A stretch of 52,454 bases of DNA from Chromera velia. Taxonomy: Eukaryota > Sar > Chromeraceae. Shown in pieces: positions 10,810-21,880 of this stretch. The position numbers and the translations under genes are program-made. The notes below the pieces were generated by a model, which saw only the letters and a list, made by a program, of their open reading frames with translations, was not told the origin of the DNA and ran no database searches. Position 1 is the first letter of the stretch, and every line of letters starts with the position of its first letter. The stretch is taken from positions 1 to 52,454 of the forward strand of contig JAHBMJ010000257.1 of assembly GCA_018398765.1 (NCBI GenBank), written 5' to 3'.

Positions 10810-12998
10810 GTGTTTCGTCTTCTCTGCGGGGGGCGTCGGTGCCGAGGTGGCGATTTTGCGGTTTCGGAGTCACAAAACTCCAAAAGAAAGACGGAAAAGG
10901 CGTTCTCCTCGTTCTCTTCTCGGCAAGCAGGGGACTGGGGGTCATCAGAAACAGCACGTCATTTGCGATCAATGAGGTGGCAACGGGCACAGGGGAAAGG
11001 AAAGGCAAAGAAGGGAAACCGGTGTACTGAATACGAAGAAAGTGAAGGAGGGAAGATCGATCGATTGGTGTCGGGAAGTTTCATTCCTATTGGAGCAGTC
11101 AATATTTCTACTCTGCCTGATGTTCTCTCTAGCTCTCATTCTCTCTCTCTTCTTCTCTTCATCTCTTCCTTTCCCCATCCCTCGGAGTCTAGTTCCAAGA
11201 GGGTTGGACACGCATGGTTTCTTTTTTTCTTTCGGGGAAGCGACGGGGGACTGAAAAGGACAGGGCAGCTTTCTGGGCGCCGCTGCGTGTATGCAGTACG
11301 TCGGAGATGCGATGCCTACAGGCAGTGCTCTGTTTGAAAGAAACGCCCTAGTAGACGCCGCGATAGCGAGAGGTCGCCCCTCCTGGCGGCCCTCGTGCAC
11401 AATTGTATCAATACAACAACAACTATCAATACAAACAACAACTTTCGCAATAATTCGAAACTTGCATCTATAAGCATATTTTAAACTTTTAATGTTAAAG
11501 TTTACTTAATTTAGCCTGAGTATTTGGTTTCATTACTTTTTAGTCTAGTTTTTATTGTAAACATATTTGATATAGAATTAAAAGTTCTAGCTGGTAATAT
11601 TGGTAGCAAGGGACATTGACGGTAGCTTATGACCACTGGAAGTAAAGAGAACCTAACTTCTGACACTGAGTCGAATGCATATTAAATCTAGTATTAAATC
11701 TAGTATCAGTTTAGTATCATATGATGTAGTGTCCTAGTAGTACCTCCTGGTGCTGTTCTGCCGCCGCCGTTCGGTCCTTCTCGCATGCGTACCGCCTTTA
11801 CTTCGATCGCCCGCCGCCGCGTTCTGTCTGGCTAGCCCTGGAAAGCTTGTTTTTGCGTTTACGCAGGGACCGGTCATATTTAATTCACCCTCAGCTATCT
11901 TGCTGAGATTGTTCGTTCCGTTTGTCCGGTCGTGAGTCTGTCCTTTCTTAGCAAGCTAGCAGAAGCCAAGTCCAAGTTTAACTGTGAATCTCTCGACTCT
12001 ACGAACGGCTAAGGATCTTCTCATATCATATCCCTTAGCTGACTGAGATTTTTAGACTGAGCTGGAGTTTGAAGAGTCTATAAATCTGCCTCTCCGTCTA
12101 GGCCTCGTCTCTGGTCTAGCTCTCCGTCTATCCTGCCGCTACCTCTAAAGCGGTAGGAAGTTACTACAATGATTAAAAGAAAATAAAGTAAAAACACGTA
12201 TTCCATAAAATTTAAAAAAGTAGATGCCCCACGGGCTCGTTGTGACTCCGTTTCTATGAAAAAAAAATAAAATTCGGACGGATCCTGCGAGTACTCGCAA
12301 GATCAATTTGAAAAACTTGATATCCCGAATGAGCTTATTGCGACTCGATCCGCTTGCATGAAAAATGAACGATTGAAATTCCGGCTTATCCCGCAAAATT
12401 GAAAAAACTTGCTGTCCCATACGCACGTGGACTTGATCATTACATACAACTCCATGTAACTCCGTTTACAGGAAAATACAGGAAAAAAGACTGAAATTTA
12501 GGCTGATCCCACGAGATTTGAAGAATATTGAAGAATTAACTGGCTGCATGTTACTGTATGCTCCGTGAGCTCGTGGCTACTCGTGGCGACTCCGTTTCCA
12601 TAGGGGGAAAAAAATGAAACCTCGATCATCAAATTCGGGCTGATCCCGCGAGATTTGAAAAACTGGCTGTCCCGCGGGCTTGTTGTTTCAATGAAAAGAG
12701 AATGAAATTGGGCTGGGCTAGCTGCATGATCTTAAAAACTGGAATCGTTACTGGATGCCCCGCGCGCGCAGAGCGCGCGAAGAACTGACTTCTAACATGC
12801 ACTTTAAATAAATAATTAAAAAACTGTATCGGTCAATTTCTATGTAGTCTATATCTTGTTATCGGTCGATCTTGCTTTGAATATAATTGTTGCAACCAAC
12901 GTACATTCATCCTGCTTGCGACTTCTTATTCTGGTACATTGTGCCTCAGCTGGAGTCTGACAGAAACACTAATTGAGTGCGTGGAGAATGGACGCAGC
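10810..12998. other. Intergenic region between cullin and the QT-array gene
   Basis: The cullin stop at 10809 is followed by about 590 bases of 3' flank with CT runs. One stretch from 11297 (after a TGCAG) reads open for about 35 residues of ordinary composition up to a sudden switch to AT-rich DNA near 11400. From 11400 to about 12930 the DNA is AT-rich with no coding reading frame of note. It contains the degenerate tandem repeat listed separately. Composition returns to normal just before the next gene. Confidence 0.7.
12222..12755. repeat. Degenerate tandem repeat, about five units of 85-130 bp
   Basis: A unit built from GACTCCGTTTC, an A-rich run with ATGAAA, GGCTGATCCCGCGAG and TTTGAAAAACTGGCT recurs about five times (near 12222, 12320, 12413, 12545 and 12669) with many substitutions and indels. 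The best preserved copies are the fourth and fifth. The array is followed by a GC palindrome at about 12758-12782 (GCGCGC and its inverted copy). No coding potential is visible. It could be an old satellite or the remains of a mobile element. Confidence 0.65.
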
Positions 12999-15900
12999 AT
13001 GGACGCAAGACGGCAGAGACTGGCGGAGAGGCGTTCGAGGAACACCTCGTTTCTGCCTTCTGCGAAAGCACAGTCTCAGCAGGTAAATATACGATCAAGT
13101 GAAAAGGTAGCGGAGCAGCACGCAGCACGCAGACAGAGCCAGAACAGTAGTGATCAAGGCGACCACCCGAAGGCCCTGGCCCCTCCACCAGTAAGAACGA
13201 GCGCCTTCCCAAACTTTGAAGACGATTCGACAGCCGGGAAGCCAAAAGACGCGTTCCCCGGTTTTCAAGAACAAGGTGCTTCGGCTTCCTCTTCGTCAGC
13301 TGATGACGATGACGATGATGATAACGAAGAAGAGCAAAGTACAGAGCAAGGAAAGACTGCACCAGCGACAGGACAAGGGGTAAAACCCAGGTCGGTCAGT
13401 TTGTCTCACTGATTCAAGGAAACCGAATGCCTGCATGTAGACGGAGACGGATCTGAATTCAACAACTTTCCGCAAGCACCTTCAGCATTTTCCATGGAGA
13501 CAATGTGTTTCAGTTCTTTTGCTGATAAAGTGTGCCTGACCCACTGGGTGGTGGCATGCCTGAAACACGACATAAATGCAAGAGGTAAATTAGAAGTGTT
13601 TTGTGCGTGCATACATGCATGAATGCAGGCAAACCGAAGCGGAGTCGAGCTCATCTGACGAGTCGGAAGAGAGCAGCAGCGCTTCTGCACCCACACAGAC
13701 AGTGCAAGATAAGGGACAAAGGGGGAGCGCGGCAAGTGGAGGCAGTGCAGGAGACAGAAAAACAGGTGCTCCGGTGTCTTCACCTGCAGATCAGAGCAGC
13801 AGCGGCAGCAGCAGTAGTGGCGAAGGAGAAGAAAGTTCGAGTGAAACGAGTGAGAGCAAGAGCTCTCCCGTTGCTGCAGAGGTCAAGCCCAAAGAGGATC
13901 AAGGCGTCACAGGGCAACAGGGCAGGAGGGCAAGTGGGAACAGTCAAAAGGAGCCTGATACACAGGCAGCTTCGCCAGCAGTAGCTGCAGGCGGTACTAG
14001 CAGCAGCAGCAGCAATAGTAGCAGCAGTGGAAGTGGGGAAAGGGTCTCCTCCCCTGAGGACCCTCCAGTGGCACAACCCAATTCTTCCTCTTCTCCGCGT
14101 GCGCGTCGCTCTTCACAGCGATCGAACAGCAACGGTTCGAATTCATCCAACCCGAGGCCTGGGTTGAACGAGGAAGGGGTGGTAGCTCGGAAGGACTCCG
14201 AAACCGCGGGGGTGAATACTCTTATGCAAGGACAAGAGCAAAATGGGAGGAGAGGATCGGTGCAGAGCAGTGCAAGCAGCACCTTCTCTGTGCCAGTAGC
14301 CACACGGGGAGAAAGGGGCGGGGCTTGGGACGGGAGAGATTCGGCAGACGGCAAAGTGGAGGGAAAAGGAAGGCGAGGTAATGGAGAGAGGCGACTGAGC
14401 GGCGGTTCTGTTGGTGAGCCGTCTCGCGGAGCTGACCATTTTCGTGGGTGGGTGGCAGAGACGGAAGAGAAGGAAAAAGAGGAAGCCCAATTGAGGAGAA
14501 CGACAGACGACTTCAGTCCCCCTGTGTTCTCTGCGCGTTTAGAGGACGAGGCCACCCTCAATTCTGCTCTGAAGAATGAGAGACAGCCTGAACAGTCCCC
14601 ACCAGTCATGGAAGCAGACAGCAGTCTCAAAAGGATCAGCGCAGAGTCTTTGGAGGTCAAAGAGGTCACGGAGACGAAAAAGCCGACGCTTGCCGCAATG
14701 GCTCGTCGTGTAAAAGAAGATGAAAAGGAAAAAACAGCGGAGATGGCAGCAGAGAAGGAGAAGCCAACACTTGCTGCTATGGCTCAACGAGCTAGTCAAG
14801 AGAGCAAGGCAGCAGCAAAGGACGCAAAGGGGAAGGGTGGCGTGAGGGGTGTAGGCCGTCTCATGGCTGCTTTTTTTCCGGGACGGAAGCAGGCAGCGGC
14901 GACTGAGGGAGGGGAAGAGAACGCGAAAGAGACTGTCGCAGAGACCGCGGAAAAATCAGATGCAGAGGAGAGGTACGAAAGCGAACAGAAATCCGCCCAA
15001 AAGTCGGGAGAGGCCTCTGCAGAAGAAGCAAAAGAGTCCTCTAAGCGAAACCCCCCAAAGCAGATGAGTCCAAAAGGATTTGCAAGAGCAGCGAACTTGA
15101 TGAACCTTTTCAGACGTTCCGACGACACCGAGCGTCCCCCTGCTGGCACAGACACGGCAGATGTCATCGCACTAGGAGAGAAAAAGGGAACAGACACAGC
15201 CGCAGAGGAAGCGACAGAAAACCCCACTGTGACAGCTGCAGCCCTCCCCGATGGCCTGGGTCTCGCCCCCTCTGCCCCCAATCTGGACCCCGCACAGGCC
15301 CAGCAGGAACTTATGCCCTTGTCCCAACCCCCCACAGTCGAAGAATCGGAGGGGCGAAGAAAGAGGGAAGACCGGATGGCAAAAATCAGAGCCGCCAAGG
15401 CTTTTTCCCAAGCCCGACCTCCCTCTGCTTCTGCGTTGAAATCCGCAGAAGCATCCAAAGAGGGGGGGGGGATTCAGATTCCCACAGCGACTGAATTTGT
15501 AGGGCAGCTGACGAAGGCCGTTTCCGGAATTTTGCATTCTGAAGATCTGTCCGAAGGTCAAAAGACGAAGAGTGAAAAGGGTATAAAAGAGAAGAAGATG
15601 GAGAAAGACCTCCACTCTGCCTCTGTTGAGGTGGGCCCTGACGACCCAACTAACCGTTCATTTTTCTCCACAGGTACCTTCTACCCCCTCTCGCATTCAC
15701 GCTTCCAGTCCGCAATGCTGGAAATTAAAATGCACGAAAGGTTGCAACAACGGGATCTGCCCCTCCCAAGAGGGGCCTGTGCATCCCTCAATGAACTCCT
15801 TGCAGACTTTGAGGGGGTCGGCAGGCGATCAGGGCTGTCGAAACCAATCGAAAGGGCAGATAGCGCCAACGCACGCTTCAGATCTGCAGGGAAGGAACAT

Positions 15901-17046
15901 TCAACCCTCGCTGCACGCCAAGACGCTTTTGAAAGAGGTGGGGCGAAGTCTTCTTTAGGCTGTAACGGCGAGGCGCCCCTCCTCGTTACTGATTCTTTCT
16001 GGGGTCCGTTGTGTCTCGACAGAGAGCGAGAGCCGAGAAGAACTGACAGATCTCAACCCCACACAGCGAATGCATTGATGAGACAGGCAAAGTGCAGACA
16101 GGACGGTGGATTGATTCTTTATCCGTCAGGTGCGACTCGAGCAGAGGACTTTGAAGAGATGGATCTGGGAGGATTCGCACCCCTGTCTGTTATACAGAAA
16201 AGAGACCGACAGAACGAGTTGACAGAGACTCAGAGAGAAGCCGAGTTACTTCGGCTTATGGAGAATATGCAGAGAAATGCAGACATGAGAAGGGAGGCGG
16301 ACAGGAGCCTCCAGTCAGCAACGGTTTTGGGAGAATCTTTCCGAACAGCAGAGGCAGAGGCAGAGGGAAGGATTGCGACTTCTCGGGCTCTCGTCGCCGA
16401 GAAGCAGAGAGAGAGCCCCCCACGCCGCCCTTTGAATGTTCGTGTGGAGGCCGATGGGGTTCTTTCACCTGTCAGAATGTCGCCCACTTCCCTTCCCAAA
16501 TCCACTGTAGCAGCGGAAGGGAGAGAGAAGGTCAGTCCCGTGTCTGTCCGAAGCCGGCGGTTCCCGACAAAAGAGGCAATGACCGAGTTGGATGGCTCCT
16601 CGAGACGGTATACGAAGGGAAGTTCTGTAGAGACACTAGAGCTGCCGTACTTTGGACCGATTCCCCCATCGTCTCTGCCTCGGCCGGGGGCTCTGGGTAG
16701 CGACACGCTCACGACAGAGCCCCGCCGTATGGCTCGTGAGTTTGCTCAGATGCCCGCACGCTTGTTTCCCTTCTCAAGCAGGCAAGGAGGGCAGGGGCTG
16801 CCTGGAGGGCGTCCGGGAGAGAGGGCGACTAAACAAGAAGAGGCAGCCAGAGTGTGGAAAGCAAAACTGGAAAACGCACAAATGCGTCCTGATGAGACAT
16901 TAGCCGAGGTGGGCCGGACAGAAAGGGTGCATCCAAATGGTTGCTTACCCACCTGCTTGCTTGAAACCCAAGAAAAATTGAGGGGATGGACAGGAATTCT
17001 TCTCTGTATTCCTTGGTTTCCTTCTCTTCTTTCTTTCTTTTTTTTT

Positions 17047-17085
<39 letters not shown>

Positions 17086-20000
17086 GCTATGTCTTTCACC
17101 CGCGCTTTGCACTTTCCTTTTTCGTTGTCGTGTTCGTCCTTTCCCTTTTTGTATATTTCCAAGGTCCACTCATGTCCTCACATACCTTCGCCTTGTGACT
17201 TCATTTTTCATGGACTTCCTTTCTTTGCTTTCGTTTACTTTTTCGCATCTTTGTTGTCTCCCGTGTCCACTTCTTCCTTTGAAGATCAACCTTTGCCCCT
17301 TGTCTTTCGCCTTTCCTGTATTGTTAGTGTCAAGTGCCATTCAATCAGTAAGGAAATCGACCTACCTATTGACCCACCAGCTGTATGAGTCGAAAATCGA
17401 TGCTCTTTTCCTTCCTTACCTGCCTGCCTTGACTGAAATTGACTTCCTCTCTGACTCGGTAGGTCTCTGATCTGCACGTCTTACCACTTCCACATAGCTT
17501 CTTTGCATGCGTGCTCTCGTGATCTTTTCTCTTGATCACTCTCATGCTTCTCTCATGCACGCAGAGCGTAGATGAAAATTCAGTTGTCGAGACTTTCCTT
17601 CGGAGGGCTGCCTCACCCTCAAGGTCACTGAACAGGAGGGAAGAAGTGGGAGCGAATAAAAGCAGTGCATGTTTGTGTGGAGGCGGCGCCATGTTTTCGG
17701 GATTCGTTCCCTTCCCCACGCCGTTGGCTCTTTCCGGACCCTGGCAGCATGATCATGTGAGTGGCGTGGGAAGGGTAAACACTCCAGAGGATAGTAACGG
17801 TGCGGGGGGGTTCGGAAGCAGGGAGAACCGTAGCAGCACGCCCCAGGCCTCAAGAAGCGTCCAGACCGTGACTGAGGGGGGCACTCAGACCTGTGCAGGG
17901 GAATTGGCGAGAGCCCAGGCAGGAGCTTCGCAGGGCCTGCAGGTGAATACGGCGGTACAGACGCCCAACGATGCGGATGTGCAGACAGACGCTGATCCTT
18001 CTTCGTTTCCCTCCTGTCTCCCGGGAGCGTTACGGATGGCAGACGCACAGATGCAGACACTTGCAGAAACGCATGTACAGACCGACCCAGATGAACAGAG
18101 GGGGGTGTCTGTGCAGACTGTGACGACTTCCGGAGTGCAAACGGTCGAGGGAGGCATAGCGACTTTAAGTGATTTGTCCCCCGAGGCACAGGAATTAGCT
18201 CGGCAGGGAATGAATATGAAGTTCTTAACCCCACAGAAGAAGCGTGGAGAAGAAGAGTATCCGCCGATGGACACGAGGATCACCCCTGATGATGCAAGAA
18301 AGAAGAAGAAGAATGCGAAAGCGGTGTTCCAAGCGAATCGATGGATCAGTAGGATGTTCAAGTCCAAGTCTCAACTGGGGGAGCAGACTGATGAAGAGAC
18401 CGCAGGAGACACCGAGGTAGAAGAAGAAGGGGAGCATGCAGACAGAGCGATGTCCCTTCTTGAAGCAGAAAAAAGCGTCAGATTCCGACAGAAAGCGCTA
18501 CCACGCGCTGCCCATGCATCTGTGTTCATGTCTGTGGCCCCCTCTCCCTTAGTTGAGCCGGCACAAGCACAGGAGAACCCCCCCCTCCCTCTGCTGAAGG
18601 GAGGCATGTCTGCTGCTTCCATGTTCATGGCACCACAGGTTCCCAGAGCCCCCCAGACAGACGAATACTTTGGGTCTAACAACGTGACTCCTCGAGAGGA
18701 CCCTCTCGCAACGACACAAAAAGATCCGCTTCAAGGGGCAGGAGGATTCCTAGACGCTCTGGGAACTGAGCATGAGAAACATTCATGGAAGGAGGAGGGG
18801 GGTGTCGGAGGGACAGAGAAGGACCCGAATGTTCAAAATCTTCACCTCACACGCTCTCCGAGGGAAGGGGAAGGGGAAGGGGAAAGAGGGATGGAGACAG
18901 ACAAGAGATCTTCCACAAATCGGATGCATGTCTACGCAAAGGCTTCGACTCTTGGTGCCCCCCGCAAGAGAGGTTCCTCAACCGCTACCGCCGGCCCAAG
19001 CCCAGAATATTCACGACCCGAAATTGCCTCACTGCCCAATGAAAAGCACCCTTCAAAAGAAGCAGAAAGAAGGGCGTCTGTTGAGAAAGCAGCAGACGTG
19101 ACACAGAGCCCTTCTTTGCTTCCCCAAACTTCAGCTTTCTCATTCAAACCCTCGCAAAGCACCAGCAGCGAAGGAGGTGTAGAGACTGCCAACGGGAAAG
19201 ATGAGCAGCAGAGGGGCGGACTTAGAAGGAGAGAATCAAGAGAACAAGAGGAACCGCAAAACCGTCGACGATCCAGCAATCAGAGCATTGTCGTCAATCC
19301 TCCTTTCGTCGATGCCGACTCCCAAAACAGACCCTCCATTTCGCAGAATTCCGATCGGGTGGCACCCCCATTGGGGCAGAGGTCCGACGAGCTGCCCACT
19401 TCAGACTCTTTCCTGAAAAAAGAAGAAAAGAAGAAAGGTTTTCAGGACGATGACGGGTCTGTAGAGGAAATGCCGCTTGTGGAGGCCATGCGTGAGGCCG
19501 CAGACCAACAGGCGAGAGGGTCCAAGCTCCGGGAGTGGGAGACTCCGGGTGATGAGGAGGGCGGCGACGGCCAGCCGTCTCCTCGGTTCCCCTCTTTTCC
19601 CCATGAGGGCGATGAGGCAGGAGCAGAAGAAGAGGAAGAAAGGGAGAATGATGCTGTGCAGGGGGCGAACAGTAAGTCTGAAAAGCGCCTGTCTGACTCG
19701 ATAAAAGAAGATCGGAGACGGCGTATTGCAGCTGCACGTGCGGGCATCGGATTGAGTCGGGGCAGCAGGAGAGAGTCACAGGGAAGTGTCTATCAAATTC
19801 CTTCAAAGGAGGGGACCCAGGAGGATTTGCAGGCAGCTTTGGACCGCGAAGAAGAAAACGGAGAGGATAGGGTTGAAGTGGGAAGGCTTTCCGAATTTGT
19901 GAAGCTGCCTGAGCCTCATGAAAACGTACAAATAGAATCAGGCGCTCTCAGAAGTCACCCAGAAGGTTCTGATGCCAGTGCAGAGGAAGACGAGGAGGAG

Positions 20001-20510
20001 GACGAAGATGGGGAGGAAGAGGAGGAAGAAGAAACAGACTCCGAGGAAAGAGAAGGGAAAAAAGCCTTTGAACAGACGTCGAACCCTGCCATATCCGCTG
20101 AGAGTCTGCAAGAGCCGGTAGAAAAGCGATTGAAGGGGCCGCGGCGTCAATCCTCCGCTGAAGGGTTCCCGCCCCACGAGGCCCCACCCAGTCTTCGTCA
20201 AGGCACTCGTATCAGCGTCACTCTCCCTTCAAAGACAAAATACCGCCGGCGTGTTTCAGAAATAGATGGGGCAGCTGAATCTGTACAGAGCTTGAACGCA
20301 GCAGCAGAAGAAGAGGTGTTAAAGAAACGACCGTCTTCCCTTCGATTTCAGACTCTTAATCTTGTTGGGGCGGATGTGGACGACACACCCAAAGCGGCAA
20401 TGGTGGACTTGAACTACCGCCAAATCGATATGCAAAAATCAGGGAGCGATCGTGGTCACTCAAACTTTGTTCCGTTAGACAACTTTTTAGACGATGAAGA
20501 CAGCGATTAA
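12999..20510 (+). CDS. Large low-complexity protein with eight regularly spaced QT motifs, 3 exons
   Basis: Exons 12999-13390, 13629-16908 and 17565-20510 join in frame (phases 2 and 0) to give 2205 residues. The start is the first ATG in an open frame that has no earlier in-frame ATG; it begins MDARRQRLAERRSR. I recognise no enzyme domain. In order: an acidic run near 102-112; Ser-rich tracts from about 135 to 330; two copies of KPTLAAMA at 482 and 509; basic-hydrophobic stretches RLMAAFFPGRK (about 546), NLMNLFRRSDD (about 621) and WISRMFKSK (about 1483); the motif EDRxxxIxAAxA near 712 and 1940; a QT array at about 1324-1417; and acidic runs near the C-terminus, which ends NFLDDEDSD. Most of it should be disordered. 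The QT array suggests a hub that binds dynein light chain LC8, perhaps cytoskeletal, but that is inference. Intron 2 carries a TTTC repeat. The exon 1 end and exon 2 start are set by a GTCGGT donor and a TGCAG acceptor. Confidence 0.85.
17031..17085 (+). repeat. (TTTC)n microsatellite in intron 2 of the QT-array gene
   Basis: The tract runs in the intron 16909-17564. The second exon's frame stays open across it by chance, giving Phe/Leu/Ser repeats, but the GTGGGC donor at 16909 and the TGCAC-GCAG acceptor before 17565 fit a normal intron. Confidence 0.85.
17859..18143 (+). other. Array of eight x-Q-T motifs (candidate LC8-binding segment)
   Basis: The encoded motifs are VQT, TQT, VQT, VQT, MQT, VQT, VQT and VQT, with Gln codons at 17862, 17886, 17958, 17982, 18054, 18078, 18114 and 18138. 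The spacings are 8, 24, 8, 24, 8, 12 and 8 residues, all multiples of four. Several have flanking acidic residues (DVQTD, HVQTD, GVQTVE), as in known LC8 ligands. The codons differ between copies (GTC CAG ACC, GTA CAG ACG, GTG CAA ACG and others), so the pattern is kept at protein level rather than being a recent DNA duplication. Confidence 0.8.
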
Positions 20511-21880
20511 TAAACGTACCAAACATAATATAGTATTTATGATCTTCATCCTACATCATCATGAGGATTACCATTGGCCCACTGGTAGGATTAAGCATAT
20601 ATAATGCATGTTTGACAAACTAGGCGTGGTTTTTGGCATAGTCGCTAAATAAATGAAATATTTTAAATCTTTGACTTTGTAAATTATAATTCAACTAATT
20701 TGTAAAATAAAAAAAGCCTAGAAAAATTAATTAAAACAGCCTTTAAACAGGCCGTATGCATAAAAACCTTAATTCAAAAAATCTAGCGAAAAATTGACTG
20801 TAAAAACCTTTTTGCTAAAAGTTTTGATAATTTGTTTTTCAAAAATATATATGCTTCAAAGATTTTATAGCTTTTTAGATTATCTAGCTGATTTATGATT
20901 TATTACAGTTTAATTGTTTATCGATCGATCCTTCTTATAGCTTTAAGTGGTGACGTGTAATCGGATACAGTAATCCGCCAGCCCGGCTAAGCCTCCGCGG
21001 GCCCGAAGTTGAACCTAGAGTTGAACGTAACTAAACCTAGAACTAAACGTAACTCAGAACGTTCACATTATGAATAACTACTGTAGACTATAGACATCTA
21101 TAGACTATATAGTATTTGATCACTGTACGTATAGTATACTAATACTATACGTGTCAATTGGTTGAAGCTAGGAAATTCGATCAGTTTTGTTACTTTTTTT
21201 TTGTTTCGTAACTTTCGTTATAATCCATAAAACCAATAAAAAAAATTTATTAAAAAAAATTCAGTTTAAAACTCTTCAATCCTATACTAAGCTTCGATCT
21301 CTTATTTTTTAATGCATTTACAGTATATGCAGAGCCCTGGGCAGAGCCCACCTTAAAATTGCACCTTTGTACTATTGTAAACAAACAATGATGAAAAGAC
21401 TTTTGAAGTTTGAACCAGCTCGGAATTCGATCTTTGCATTAAGTTAATTGAACACGGTTAGAACACCGCGACAAAAGGTCACAAATCGATCGGGTGCGTT
21501 TAAACGATCGCTGCTTGGTGTTTGGCCTGTTTGGACCGATTTTGAATTCATCATTGTTGATGCCGGCATGGACCTTGATATTTGAACACGGACAAATAAC
21601 TGAATTCTCAAACGATGAATGAATGGATGAATGGAACATGAATGAATTGAATTTTTTTAATTATTCGATCGACTTCAAACCACTTTCACCCACAAAGGGA
21701 TCAAACAAAAGAGATTGATCGAGATTAAACCAGAGCACGATCAAGTGAAACCGACGCATCTCATGCAACAATCTGAGACGCATTCAGCCCCCCCCAGTAC
21801 ATGAGTGTCATGACAAACGAAGGATAAGAAAGATCGGGTGGGACACGTGAGGAACGTTCGGTCGGTCCGTCGAATCGGAT
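20511..21880. other. AT-rich intergenic block
   Basis: Composition drops sharply to AT-rich immediately after the QT-array gene stop codon. I see no coding frame. It contains several short palindromes, the clearest at 21127-21152. Confidence 0.75.
21127..21152. repeat. Perfect 11-bp inverted repeat (hairpin)
   Basis: ACGTATAGTAT is followed after four bases (ACTA) by its exact reverse complement ATACTATACGT. A smaller palindrome, CTATAG-ACAT-CTATAG, lies about 45 bases before it. Such structures occur in mobile element ends and in AT-rich spacer; the function is unknown. Confidence 0.8.

Noticed and set aside
13944-15615. Long minus-strand open frames (up to 241 codons) opposite the QT-array gene
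   Set aside because: They mirror the codon pattern of the plus-strand gene, have Ser/Leu/Ala-rich composition with no domain, and the plus strand is open across the whole 3.3 kb exon.
15630-15672. A possible 43-base intron (GTGGGC ... CTCCACAG) inside exon 2 of the QT-array gene
   Set aside because: The sites look plausible, but removing 43 bases shifts the frame, whereas reading through keeps it open for a further 1.2 kb.
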